Shown: in pieces, positions 34,186 through 45,645 of the stretch
Layout: every line of letters starts with the position of its first letter
How positions within the stretch are numbered: position 1 is the stretch's first letter
Origin: Neckera pumila
Taxonomy: Eukaryota > Streptophyta > Bryopsida > Hypnales > Neckeraceae
Reading direction: 5' to 3'
NCBI GenBank assembly: GCA_963969595.1
Contig: OZ018412.1
Coordinates: forward strand, 2,048,501-2,112,500
DNA length: 64,000 nucleotides
Made by a program: the position numbers and the translations under genes
Notes under the pieces: model-generated
Database searches by the model: none
What the model was told of the DNA's origin: nothing
What the model saw: only the letters and a program-made list of their open reading frames with translations

Positions 34186-35986
34186 ACAAAAAAATTGAGG
34201 AATGTGCATATGAATGTGTGCTGATTGTATATAGGTATAGTGACCTTGTGGCAATTGAAAGTGACTTTCATTCTCCAAATGTTGCACCCATTTCCTTTTA
34301 CTTGCACCTTTGTTCCTTGGAAAATGACATTTACTTGTTATAGCATATAAGGACAATGAATAGATTGAGGGATGGAAGTAGTTAAAAGGTAACAAAATAT
34401 ACAATGGTCACGTATTATATTGGTCATCTTTTGGAACAACGACGACCTTAACTTGTATATGTAATCATGTCATAGAATTCGATTGTACTTCTACCTAATC
34501 TCACATGCTTGAGTGATTTGTAATATATTTGATCTAAAATAAAAAAAATACACTATAACAAAAATTGGAAAGGAAACTTGTTGTGGAAATTAGCTACAGT
34601 TTTTTTACCACTATCCTTTGTAGTCCAAAACAAATACAAATTTTTTTCCTTTTTATAATTGCAATTTTGAGAATTTTGGGGTGTCTAATATATTGTTGGA
34701 AATATCTTTCCAATAGTATATTAGATGCACAAAATTCTCAAAATTGCAATTGTAAAACAAAAAAGAAGAATATAAATATATAGATGTTTTGGAATTGCAA
34801 AGAACAGTGGTCAAAAGATTTGCAATGGATTTCCATTGCGGTTGTTTTTACTAAGTTCTTTTGTAGTGATAGAACCATAAAGCGGTTTGTAGGATACATT
34901 TTGCAACCTCCAAAAAATCTCCCCCAAAATTGCATTGATCTATAGCACATCCACTCTTAGATCATGCCAATATCTAAGACTAATGACAGTTGCTCCCTTG
35001 TCAAATATGGATTTTTTGCATATTATTTTCAAAAATATGGTTTCCTGTTTTGGTATTTCCTTTAGGGGTTGAGACAAACTCTAATTATCTTGAACTACTA
35101 TCATTTCAAAAACATTAGCCATCTTTATTCAATTTAAAATACCAACCACCCTTGCTTTATACCTAAATTTAAGAACTATAAGGCCACATCATGCCTTCTA
35201 CAATTACATTTGTAGCAAATTCAAAATATAAACCTCACTAATAGTCCATGAACAACAAAGAGACCTTCAATGTCTTTTTTTGCTGAATCTTTTTGTGCAA
35301 TCTGATCAAGAAATGATAAAGTGTGCATTTTTTGGTGAATTTTTTGAAAATGGAGCAAGAAGGTACTCTTGGCCATCACTTGAGATTCTCATATATTTTT
35401 TTTCATACCTCAAAATCATTTAAAAAAAATTGCACATCAAGACAATGTTAATATGTATCTATGAGGAAAAAATCAAAGTTTTCGGATTATTTTTTAGCAT
35501 TCCAATAGGAAAGCTACAGAAGTCTTTTTTCATTTCAATGGTGGCAATCATTAAATTCTTCCACACAAAGAAAGAATTATGCTTGTTATAAGAGCTAGTA
35601 AAGATAACAAGAGCTATGTTTAAATACCCATGGTCCTTTAGAGGTTAAAAAAATAGGAGCCCTTCTTTAAAGAAGTATAAATAACATAGATGAAACTATG
35701 AATACAAGTTTGAATATGGATGTGGATGCAAGTGCAAATATGAGTGTGGACTTCTAATTCCATATTATTTGTCAAAATAAAGGATCTAAAAATTCATATA
35801 TAGAAATTAACAAATATTCAAGATACATAAGATTCTAAAAATGAAATCAATTCGGAAAATTTTGACTACTAGCTAAGATTAGATATATAGACCTTGCGAC
35901 TATTTTTCTAAAATATTAAACTTTGGTGGTATATGAGAGTGACGCGACTATCCGCTATCAAATATACATTAACCACCAATTATTCA
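34186..35986. repeat. Block A, copy II (middle part)
   Basis: It matches 15065-15330 and 16253-17935, for example GTGACTTTCATTC (34260), TCTCACATGCTTGAG (34499), GCTTGTTATAAGAGCTAG (35582) and GAATATGGATGTGGATGCAA (35713). It contains the CACTA-type foldback element at 34551-34868 and the end of a degenerate TTAA element near 35645. Open frames at 34565-34950 lie inside the foldback element. Confidence 0.7.
34551..34868. mobile_element. Foldback MITE with CACTA-type ends
   Basis: This 318-bp element begins CACTATAACAAAAATTGG and ends CTTTTGTAGTG, flanked by ATA at 34548-34550 and 34869-34871. The two halves fold back on each other along most of their length; the central part around 34657-34752 pairs GCAATTTTGAGAATTTTG with CAAAATTCTCAAAATTGC. 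CACTA ends and a 3-bp target duplication are the hallmarks of CACTA (En/Spm) elements. The paralog at 16351-16683 is more decayed. Confidence 0.82.
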
Positions 35987-37455
35987 ATATGTACATTTCA
36001 AAGTTCAGAACCGACAAATTGTTAGCATTTATCATGTAGTTACTATAATTTCATGGGTGCGTACATTAATTTGCAAGTTATTGCATTGCTATGATGCACA
36101 TGATTCTTGCAAAGAAATGGCACTATTTTATAATTTATATTAACTATGTAGCTTTTATACATTAATCACAAGTGCGCAAAATACACAAATTATGCACAAA
36201 AATTTACATTCTTTATTGTGCATTTTTTGTGCATTGAAGGACACAAAAAAATCCATGACAACAATGTCATTGGAGTCATTACTAGAATAATGCTTATTAA
36301 ATGGTATCATTGTTCCAAAAAGTATTGTCAATGTTCAATTGTTGATCACCATTCTAATTTAAAAAAATTCTTTAACTAAATCTCTAGCATTTTGAATTGT
36401 ATCCATTGTTATTGTAGGCCATCAAATTTAAGTTTGAACTAAATCCATCAGTAGGCTACCAAGAATCTTGATAGCGTAGTGAAAGAATTACTTCATTTTA
36501 GCTTGAATTGATTCCTTGAGTAGGTCAGCAAGAAACGTGGTAATGTACTGATGGAATCTCTTCACTGGCAGTTGGTGAGAGTTGAGGGTGGAGAGGTCCT
36601 CTTTATACTATGATCCAATCTATGGACACTCAAAAGATATGGAATGACTTGAAGATCAGAGCTTCACTTTTCATAGTCAAGTTATTTTGAAAATGTATAA
36701 ATCGTGTTCAAAGTAGAAATTCAGACCTCAGTTTGGCATAGTAGAATTTTTTTTTCTTAAAACTTTGAACTAATATAAGTTGGTAAATGAATCCAGATTT
36801 CATCTCCAAAAATCCTTTTAAGGTTTAAAGCCTCCAGTCAAAAGTTATGGACAAAGTTCAAAGGCAATGTTTGAAAATGTCAAAAAAATGTCCTTTCCAA
36901 CCTGTCTCTAAACTTTGTCCATAACTTTTGATTGGAGACTCTAAATCTCAAATGGATTTTTGGACAAAAAAGCTAGATTTATTTACCAACTTTTCTTAGT
37001 TCAAAGTTTTTTGACAAAAGTTATTCTACTACGCCTAAATGAGGTCTCAATTTTTACTTTGAAATAATTCCTGCTTTTCAATTGACTTAGTATTGAAATT
37101 GTGAAAAATAAAAATATGCAATGTTAGTACAATAACTATGCATAGACATGATGTTGTGTGATTATTGCATTCACTTTATGTGTCTTAGAAAAGCACTAAT
37201 GCTGCAAAAAAATTAGTCGCCCATCACTAAACCACTGAAGTCATACATATTTCGTCATGCATAGTTATTGTGCAACTTTCGCACTTCAAACTCAAATATA
37301 AATGATATGCCTAAACTGCATAGTACTAATGAATGTCAATATTGTGTCACAACAATATTTCCAAATTCATGAATGTAACGTGAAAGCAATGTTTGACAAT
37401 AATCATATGATTACTAGTGACAATTCGTGACAGGGGAACTTTGTGATGTAGTGTA
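35987..37455. mobile_element. ~1.45 kb insertion with CACTA-like ends and a long internal palindrome
   Basis: Block A copy I runs uninterrupted across the matching point (about 17940), so this is an insertion in copy II. The right end read on the minus strand is CACTACATCACAAAGTTC, and the left end ATGTACATTTCAAAGTTC is similar for about 35 bases with mismatches. Inside, about 36676-37090 is a near-palindrome. No transposase frame is found. Exact borders and target duplication are uncertain. Confidence 0.65.
36676..37090. repeat. ~400-bp near-palindrome with ~200-bp arms
   Basis: The left arm contains AGACCTCAGTTTGGCATAGT, ACTTTGAACTAA, GTTGGTAAATGAATC and AAAAGTTATGGACAAAGTT; the right arm contains the reverse complements of these in mirror order (AACTTTGTCCATAACTTTTG, GATTTATTTACCAAC, TTAGTTCAAAGT, ACTACGCC..GAGGTCT). 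The loop is near 36890. The transcript could form a long hairpin. Confidence 0.8.
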
Positions 37456-38371
37456 TATGCATATCCCAAATCACCCCTTTTGCAAATTGCATTACATGTA
37501 TAATACATTAGTTATAGAATCTTGGACAACTATACGTAGAAAACACAATTGATGATTTTGTGTACACCTAAAATATTTGTGAATTTAACTATAATTTATG
37601 AAATTAATCAATTAACCTCGTAAGGACAAAATCTATCATCGTAGTATTTACCAAAACTATTCAATTACTAGACAAAATAGGTTCACTTTGTTTATCAAGA
37701 ATCAACGTTTTTGTTATTATTTTATGAAACACTTTGAGTCCTTTGTGGTGTCACAAGATTAAAAGTGTGCTACTTCCTTTGAATTTTGAATAGTATGTGT
37801 AGTGCCACTAATTTTTTAAGTGATGCTAATTCAGTGCTCCACCATATAATAAATTAGTGTAGTAGATATATACTCCCATTCATGTCTAAAGAAAGGTGAA
37901 TAAGACAATAGAACATTATTGAATCACCCAGGCTACCAAAAAAGGTTACCCCGCTTTTTTTTTTTTTTATAGAAAAACAAAGAAAAAGACCATTAAATAA
38001 GGTAGGTTCCGCTCTAAAAGCAACCGTGCTCTAAAAGCAAACATGATACAAATGCACATATATTTTGCTTTCTTCAATTAACCAATACTATACATTTTAC
38101 AACTTCAAAATTTTATAACTAATTCCAATACAATTCAAAAAATATGAAACGACCTATATTACATGACAAATCCTTTTATCTTCCTACAAATTGAAAATTG
38201 TTTCAAGGAGTTGAGCTTCCCCCAAAAGGCAATCATCTCTTAAATGGTCGCTCCAAGAGCAGACCACCTTACATCTCATATACACAATGTGCTGAAGCAA
38301 GAGCTTAAGCTTAGTGGTCCCCATAATTACATGAACATCATTCTCCTTCAGGAGTACAAAACCGGGATAAT
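37456..38371. repeat. Block A copy II (right part) and 3' flank of B3-3
   Basis: It matches 17940-18243, then 19157-19801 (after the empty TTAA site at 37759), and 52860-53642. The last part, from TTGAAAATTGTTTCAAGG near 38186 to the B3-3 stop, is the duplicated 3' flank and probably includes the 3' UTR. A plus-strand frame at 38244-38507 is antisense to B3-3. Confidence 0.65.
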
Positions 38372-39919
38372 TTATGTATTTCTAACGACGAAGAACGAGT
38401 CGGCAGTGAGAGTGAAGACAAGTCTCTGCCCCACTTGGAGAGCATTTTCATCCACGAAATGGCTCCAACCATTTCTGAAGAAGACCCTCACATGTCCCAT
38501 GGTGTGAACAGAACAGCAATCCACAGTGCATTCGGGGGATTCATCGTAAATGCCCTGAAGCTGAACCCGAGTTCCAAGGCGAGTGTAGTTTGTCGTCAAG
38601 AAGCTTGCGGGAATCTCCTGCGAGGAGAAACAAGCAATCCATACTCGTTAGAACGTTGCTGTAAGTTTATTACCTCTGATGCTGCACGTCGAAATTAGGT
38701 CAAATGTTTATTCGTTACTGTAACACCGAGACAGTCAATTTCCCGCCAAAAGCATAGAACGCAAATTGGATTCGAAGTGTAGATATTCAAGATGGAACCG
38801 CCAAATGGAAACGAGGAAGATTTCAAGCGTACCAAGGTGCTGCTCCTCGTTGTTCGTTTGAGAAAGTGTGGAAGCATGCTTTGATCTTGATCGAGGCCGG
38901 CGCTGTTGTTGACGGCTTTTGATACACATTCGAGCTCCATTTGCTGAACCATCTGGACGAATAGACTCTGAATTAGGTTAATCGGTACGAAATTAAGCTG
39001 AGCAACTAATGAATTCCCGGATTGAAATGATTCACTTAGAATTCCGTTGTGCAGGCTCTGTTTGCGCGCGGCACTTGGTGAATGTGAAAAGCGAAATTTA
39101 TGCTTACCGGTTCGAAGTAATGGGAGTCCATGTCGGAGGGGCTCTGTGATGAATCAGGAGAATCTGAAACAACTTTCGCAACATACGTCTCCACAGCAGC
39201 GTTCTTCGCCAGCCAAGTTCCGCTCAATGGACTTTCTGACTTCGGACAGCCATCGGCAGAAATTTCGCAACCGAGTTGAGGTACTGGCGACATATTTGTT
39301 TCTCTCTGAGCTGGTGGTGGATTGTGTGACCACCGATTCGGTTTTGGCACAGAGAGCCCCGGGTTTACACCAATGCGAAGTATAAAAACATGGAACAAGG
39401 ATTTGGCCACGAGTACGAATGTCAGCTGATCGCCAATGACGAGGTCATTGTCAACAATAAAATCCCTCCAGCCTTTGCAGAAGCAAGCTTGTGGTTGATT
39501 TCGAGAAAACCTGATATTGATCTTCACTGTCCACATCTTACCGTTTGCTGCATTTCGAAGAGTTACATACTTCTGGATTTTATCACCATACTGTTGCACG
39601 AACAGCTTAGGCAAGATCTGCAAACATGTATTGTTCACAAGTTTGGATTATACTATAGAGAACTCTTTGACTGAAGTTCTACATACTGCCTTGTGCACAC
39701 AAAGCATCTGCTAAATTGTAAATAAAGATTGAGCTCTAAGAATGTGTGCAAGAAACAATATCGAGGAATTATAATACAAACTAAGGAGTCATTTGAGTCC
39801 ATCAAGGATGTTTTGAAATAATTTAACCTAATTCATGCCTAAAAACGCACCATTGTAGAGCGTGGAGGCAAACTCGTCGCGACCAGTTTCTTTTCGAAGA
39901 AGACTTTTCCTTGGTGCAT
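38372..39919 (-). CDS. B3-3: intact two-B3-domain protein (314 aa)
   Basis: Probable nuclear DNA-binding protein of the REM-like B3 family. Exons 39919-39851, 39617-39108, 38952-38833 and 38617-38372 give 23, 170, 40 and 81 codons plus TAA, all in phase 0, with donors GTGCGT, GTAAGC and GTACGC and three clear CAG acceptors. First B3 domain (about residues 5-110): GKVFFEKKL, FVQQYGDKIQKYVTL, MWTVKINI, KGWRDF, LVIGDQLTFVLV, FHVFIL. A linker with SDSPDSSQSPSDMDS follows. Second B3 domain (about 234-314): EIPASFL, TRVQLQG, RNGWSHF, LQVGQRLVFTL, ADSFFVV at the very C-terminus. The start is the only ATG conserved in the minus-strand copies. Upstream codons stay open in frame, so a longer N-terminus is possible. 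No stop or frameshift is seen. Confidence 0.87.
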
Positions 39920-41231
39920 CTTGGTTTGCTGTAAGTCGTTTCTTGTGCAGCACGTTAGAAGCCTGTCACAGGTGAGGCAAGAAACTTATTCCAATCAGGC
40001 AGTAAGTTGCTCCCTCCTCGGACGATACAACTCCTCGGACCTGGCTCAGTAGAGACAAGATCGGCAGAAAGTGTGACTAAAACTAGTCTCGTACACTGTT
40101 TTCACGAGTACTTCAAACCAATTATGCTATCACAGAATGCACAAGAAAATGAATTGCTCTCCCTCAGAGTTTGATAGCGAAATCTGGACAATGCATGATA
40201 TCAAGTGGTGTATTTCGAGGTAATAATCAGGATTATCTCAATGATGGAGGTCGATTCAGTGATTTCCATATCCCTGCTCAATCATCAAACTATGAGAACT
40301 TCAAGATATTTCCTCAACATTGTTGCAGATGATCTCTTGATTTAGCGCCATGACTGTGGTGAACGCAACTTGAGAAGCAACTGCCAATGAAATTCGAGCT
40401 CTTGTTTTTTCGACGTGATGTTTCAATGTGATTTGGATTCTGCATCTTTGCAAGCCCGATCCTCTAGACAGAGTCAGTTCTACAACATGGCAAATAGGTA
40501 CTTGCTCGTGAAGTCGTGATGTCTATTATACTGAGACAGGTCCAAAACGTAACCATGTAAATGGATTCCAGTTTAGGCTCACAATGCTTTCGGATGCGGC
40601 CACTGAGCTTTAGGATTTCCAGATTCTGAAGATGATAGACACCAATTGAGTTAGGTCACTGTTTTCCCAAGTAGGGTCAGCTCCGAATTGGGCATTGAGC
40701 TCGGCAGTTGGGGAATCCGGGGTTCCAAGTTGGTAGTTACCTGTGCAGCTAGGAGGCCAATTTGGGTTTGGCATATAAGGTAGTCTGCTCCTGAAGCGAT
40801 CATTTAATTAAGAGCTAATTGAACTTTGGGGAAGCTAAACTCCTTGAAACAATTTTCAACAAATTTTTATAGGAAAAAAATGGAATTGACATTAAACCCA
40901 AGTTGTTTCATATTTTTTCAACCTTCTTGGAATTAGTTACAAATTTTTGAAGTTGAAATGCACTGGTCACTAAAAGTGACCACCTCCTTCAATGTGCACT
41001 ACTAATACCTCTGTGTTAGTGCCTCTTTTAGAAGAGGGTCACTTTTAGAGCACCCTATTTTAACCCCATCTGACTCCTATTTAGTTGGGTATTCCGAGTG
41101 GTGAGGGGACCCATTGCAAGAGAAGCAAGTGCGAGCCTCAGCTCAAGTAGGCTGTGTTTTTCTTTTTGTTTGGGAATTATGACTATATTTTGCTTTCTTC
41201 AATGTACCAATGTTATACATTTCAGAAGGTG
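39920..41231. other. 5' flank of B3-3 and spacer to B3-4
   Basis: 39920-40560 is the duplicated promoter-side region described upstream of B3-2. 40600-41130 carries the GGGGTTCCAAGTTGG and GTGGTGAGGGGACCC segment also found near 24300 and 56000. From about 41180 the 3' flank of B3-4 begins. The copy of the 5' flank here lacks several short pieces present at 21369-22090. No further gene is seen. Confidence 0.5.
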
Positions 41232-41589
41232 GAACACCATATTCACTAAAATGAGAGATTGGAGACCTCTCAAAATAGTTTGGTTGATCTCAACCTAAAT
41301 CATCAATTTCCATTAAAATGAGAGTTTTGGGTTGAATTGACATAAAACCTTTCAGATTTGACCTAAAATTGAAAGATTTTATGTCAATTTAACTTGAATC
41401 GAGTTAAATTGATAAAAAACCTTTCAACTTTAAGTAAAATCTAAAAGGTTTAATGTCATTTTAATCGATTTAAGTTAAATTGACATAAAACCTTTCAATT
41501 TTAACTGAATTGACATAAAAAAATTTGTTGAGTTTTCTTTAAATTAACTCTCATTTCAATGGGAAACTCTCATTTTAGTGAATGATGTT
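41232..41589. mobile_element. 358-bp foldback MITE in the 3' flank of B3-4
   Basis: The paralogous flanks at about 19465 and 53330 read AAGGTGATCGC and AGAGGTGATCGC without interruption, while here the element sits between GTG (41229-41231) and GTG (41590-41592). Its ends GAACACCATATTCACTAAAA and the inverse TTTTAGTGAATGATGTT are imperfect inverted repeats containing CACTAAAATGAGAG. The interior consists of alternating sense and inverted copies of a GACATAAAACCTTTCA motif. Confidence 0.82.
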
Positions 41590-41905
41590 GTGGTCGCTTT
41601 TAGTGCCCATAACGTTTCAACTTCAAAAATTTGTAACTAATTCCACAAAGGTTCAAAAAATATGAAACGAATTGTATTACATGCCAATTCCTTTTGTCTT
41701 CATATAAAAATTTACAAACTGAAAATTGTTTCAAGGAATTGAGCTTCCCCCAAAAGGCAATCAGCTCTCAAGTGGTCACTTTAAGAGCAGACTACCTGAC
41801 GTCTCATATTCACCAAATGCTGAAGCTAGAGCTTGGTACTCCGGATAATTACATGAACATCATTCTCCTTCAGGAGTATAGGGCCGGTATAATTTAATGC
41901 AGGGT
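41590..41905 (-). other. 3' flank of B3-4
   Basis: Duplicated 3' flank, matching 19480-19801: CATAACGTTTCAACTTC, TGAAAATTGTTTCAAGG and CATGAACATCATTCTCCTTC. It probably includes the 3' UTR. A plus-strand frame at 41694-41897 lies in it and is not a gene. Confidence 0.55.
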
Positions 41906-43547
41906 CTATATGCTTCTAACGACGAAGAACGAGTCGGCCGTGAGAGTGAAGCTAAGTCTCTGCCCCACTTGGAGAGCATTTTCATCCACAAAATGGCTCC
42001 AACCATTTCTGAAGAAGACCCTCATACGTCCCTTGGTGTTGACAGAACAGCAGTCGACAGTGCATTCGGGGGATTCATCGTAAATGCCCTGAAGCTGAAC
42101 CTAAGTTCCAAGTCGAGTATAGATCGTCGTCAAGAAGCTTGCGGGAATCTCCTGCGAGGAGAAACAAGCAATCCATACTCGTTAGAACGTTGCTGTCAGT
42201 TTGTGACATCTGATGCTGCACGTCAGAATTAGGTCAAATGTTTATTCGTTATTGTGACACCGAAACAGCCAATTCCCTGCACGTCGATATTAGGTCAAAT
42301 GTAAATTCGTTACTGTGACACCGAGACAGCCAATTCCCTGCCAAAAGCATAGAACGCAAATTGGATTCGAAATGTAGATATCCAAGGTGGAAGCGCCAAA
42401 TGGAAGCAAGGAAGATTTCAAGCGTACCAAGGTGCTCCTCCTAGTTGTTCGTTTGAGAAAGTGTGGAAGTTGCTTTGATCTTGACCGAGGCCGCGCTGTT
42501 GTTGACGGCTTTTGATACACATTCGAGCTCCATTTGCTGATCCATCTGGACGAAATGACTCTTAAATTAGGTTAACTGGTACGTAATTGAGCTGATCTAC
42601 TAATGAATTTGTGAATTGAAATGATTCACTGAGAATTCCTTGTCTGTCGTTGTTAAGGCTCTGTTTGCGCTACATTTGGAGAATGTGAAAAGCGAAATTT
42701 ATGCTTACCGGTTCGAAGTAATGGGAGTCCATGTCGGAGGGGCTTTGTGAAGAATCAGGAGAATCTGAAGCAAGTTTCGCAACATACGTCTCCGCAGCAG
42801 TGTTCTGCGCCAGCCAAGTTCCGCTCAGTGAGTTTTCTGACTTCGGACATTCATCCGCAGAAATTTTGCCACCGCGTTGAGGTACTGGCGACATATTTGT
42901 TTTTCTCTGAGCTGGTGCTGGAGTGTGTGACCACCGATTCGGTTTCGGCACAAAGAGTCCCGGGTTTACACCGATGCGAAGTATAAAAACATGGAACAAG
43001 GACTTCGCCACGAGTACGAATGTCAGCTGATCGCCAATGACGAGTTCATTGCTAGCAGTAAAATCCTTCCAGCCTCTGTAGAAGCAAGCTTGTGGTCGAT
43101 TATAAGAAAACCTGATATTGATCTTCACGGTCCACATCTTACCGTTTTCTGCATTTCGAAGAGTTACATACTTCTGGATTTTATCACCATACTGTTGCAC
43201 GAACAGCTTGGGCAAGATCTGCAAAAAACGTATTGATCACAAGAGTTTGGATTATACTAGAAAGTACTCTTCAATTGACTGAAGTACTCCATACCGTCTC
43301 CTGCACATAAATCATCTGCCAAATTGCAAATGAACCCTGAGCGCTAAGAAAGTATGCAAGAAAAATTGATCAATATCGAGGAATCAATACTGTAAAACAC
43401 AATCTAAGGAGTCATGTGAGTCCATCAAGGATGTTTTGAAACAATGTGACCTATCTTGTGCCTGAAAACGCAACGCACCATTGTAGAGTGTGGAGGCAAA
43501 CTCGACGGGACCAGTTTCTTTTCGAAGAAGACTTTTCCTTGCTGCAT
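41906..43547 (-). pseudogene. B3-4: two-B3-domain gene broken in exons 3 and 4
   Basis: Exons by comparison: 43547-43479, 43218-42709, 42545-42428, 42151-41906. Exons 1 and 2 are intact and encode a full first B3 domain (FVQQYGDKIQKYVTL, YRGWKDF, LVIGDQLTFVLV, FHVFIL). Exon 3 is 118 instead of 120 nt: one G is missing near 42493 and another base near 42470, so the frame is lost and a stop follows after about 34 codons. Exon 4 has kept its length but carries TAG where the sister copies have CGG (GGAACT followed by TAG), about 17 codons into the exon. Intron 3 contains a 61-bp tandem duplication. If expressed it would give a ~227-residue protein with only the first B3 domain, similar in architecture to B3-1. 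Confidence 0.82.
42216..42337. repeat. 61-bp tandem duplication in intron 3 of B3-4
   Basis: Two units at 42216-42276 and 42277-42337, each starting CTGCACGTC and containing TTAGGTCAAATGT and TTCGTTA.TGTGACACCGA. The other copies have one unit. Confidence 0.85.
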
Positions 43548-44259
43548 CTTGCTTTGTTGTAAGTCGTTCAGTTCGAAACTTTCTTTGCTCGTTAGAAGCC
43601 TGTCAGAGGAGAGGCGTGAAACTTATTCCAATCAGGCAGTGAGTTACTCCCTCCTCGGACGTTTCAACTTAAGCTTGCATGTGTAGACCTCATTTCTATC
43701 AGTAAAGACCTGGCTCAGTAGAGATAAGATAGGCAGAAAGTTTGACTTAAACCAGTCTCGTACACTGTTTTCACGAGTATTTCAAACCAATGAACTATGA
43801 CAGAAATACAGAATGGACAAGAAATTGAATTACTCTCGCTCAGACTTTGATTGCAAAATCCGGACAATGATATCAAGTGGTGTATCTCGAGGTAATAATC
43901 AGGATTATCTCAATGATGGACGTCGAGTCAGTGATTTCCAAATCCCTGCTCAATTATCATGGAGGCAACGACGAGTAGACTAAGAGAACTTCAAAATATC
44001 TCATCAACTTTGTTGCAGATGATCTTTTCATTTAGAGCCATGACTGTTAAACGCAACTTGAGATGCAATTGCTAATGAAATTCGAACTCTTTTTGCGACG
44101 TGATGTTTCAATGTGATTTGGATTCTGGATCTTTGCAAGACACAGTCAGCTCTAAAACACGGGAAATACTTGCTCGTGACCTCATGATGTCTACATCTTC
44201 AGACAGGTCCAGAAAGACGCGAGTATATGTTCCAAGCGGACAATCGGGAAACCCTGAAG
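43548..44259. other. Shared region between B3-4 and B3-5 (head to head)
   Basis: This is the duplicated 5' flank of the minus-strand genes (AGAAGCCTGTCAGAG, CAGACTTTGATTGC, AATAATCAGGATTATCTC). It is followed at 44260 directly by exon 2 of the oppositely oriented B3-5, which therefore lacks its own exon 1 and 5' region. About 25 bases around 43960-43985 (GGAGGCAACGACGAGTAGAC) are extra compared with the other flanks. Confidence 0.6.
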
Positions 44260-45645
44260 CTAATACCCGCGCTGTTCGTGCAACACCATGGTGATAAAAT
44301 TCTTAAAAAAGTTACTCCTAGAAACGTTGAAAACGTCAAAATTTGGACCGTGAAGATCAACGTCTTATTTCCTCCAAACCGACCTCAGGTTCAGTTCTCC
44401 TCTACTATGGCTGGAGGGCTTTTGCTATTGAAATAACCTCGCCATATGTAGGCGATCGGTTGACTTCGTACTCGTGGCATCGTTCGACTTTTTTATACTT
44501 CGCAGGGGTGGAAACTCATCACTCCCTGTGGAAAAAACGAAAATAAGTTCGCAGGAACCAATATCGGCTCGGAGAGAAACTAACCCGGAAACTAAATTGT
44601 GTCCTGGACCTGCTCAGCTGCAATATTCCTACTAATGGGTGTGGGAAGTCAGAATTGGCAAGGACCGCAACTCTGTTTCCAAAAGAGACTGCGCAGGAGC
44701 CCTGTGTTGCAGACGTTGGTGCAGAAGCTCCTTATTCTTCACAAAGCCCCTCTGGAAAGAGCTATAATGCATTGCTCCGAACCGGTATGCCTGAAACTGA
44801 CAAGGGCATACCAAGAGAATCGCTTCAATTGAGAATTAAGTACTGAGCTTCTGATAGTTGATATATCAGCACAATTACCTGACTCATACAACTTTTGGGC
44901 TTCTATCTCGCCAGGTGATTCAACCAAATGAGCAAGAGTGTATTATTTGCCAAATAGCCGCCATGACAAAGCTTGGCATGATGAAGACCGTGCTTCCACA
45001 CAGTCTGCAACGAATAACTGTTTGCAATGTTCGCCTTGAATGGTAAGTTTTATCCTCGCTGCCATGGGTATTACGATCTTGGATGCCTCTAATTTTATGT
45101 TCCATGCTGTGATGCTTGTAATAAGGAAATAATCTCTGACTTGTAGCCAATCTAGCTAGTGAGGCTAGCAGTACTAAGGGCGATTACGAAACTAGATGAT
45201 AATTACAGAGCAGGGCTAATCTCAAGGCCCCTCTCTGCCTAAAGTTTGTGCCACAGGTATTAATTAGAAAAAGTAATTGGACCTTGAAAATCACAGCTTC
45301 ATCCAAAATCAGAAGAACTAGTCAACAGCAACGTTCTAACCAGTATGTTTTGCTCTTCTCTGAGGCAGGAGATTGCTTGTGGCCTTTTGAAGATGCCCTG
45401 TACACGACTTGGGAACTCGAGCAGGGCATCACTTAATTAAGCCTCACCGCATTCACGATGGGTACGGTCCAGTACAAACTGTTCCCACGTCCGAGGCAAT
45501 TGAAAAGTTTTGAGAAGTGGTTCGAGAAATTTTGCTAACGATGGTAATCTCCTATCGCAAGGCAGAGACTTGCCCTCGCAACCACTGCCAATTCGTTCTT
45601 CAGCTTAAGAATGTGCCTCACCGGATCAGGTGCCAGTGCTGAGGA
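44260..45645 (+). pseudogene. B3-5: decayed sister of B3-1
   Basis: The nucleotide sequence follows B3-1 through exon 2 (44260 on: PALFVQHHGDKI, IWTVKINVLFP), exon 3 (44915-45042) and the exon-4 relic (from about 45370), but exon 1 is missing. A five-base insertion near 44390 (CAGGTTCAGTTCTCC against CAGGCTCTCC in B3-1) shifts the frame before the YYGWRAF segment, and more indels follow. Exon 3 is open and retains LPHSLQR, matching LPHFLKR of the intact genes, which shows that the B3-1 stop is secondary. The second B3 domain is frameshifted with stops, as in B3-1. No functional product is expected. Confidence 0.83.
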
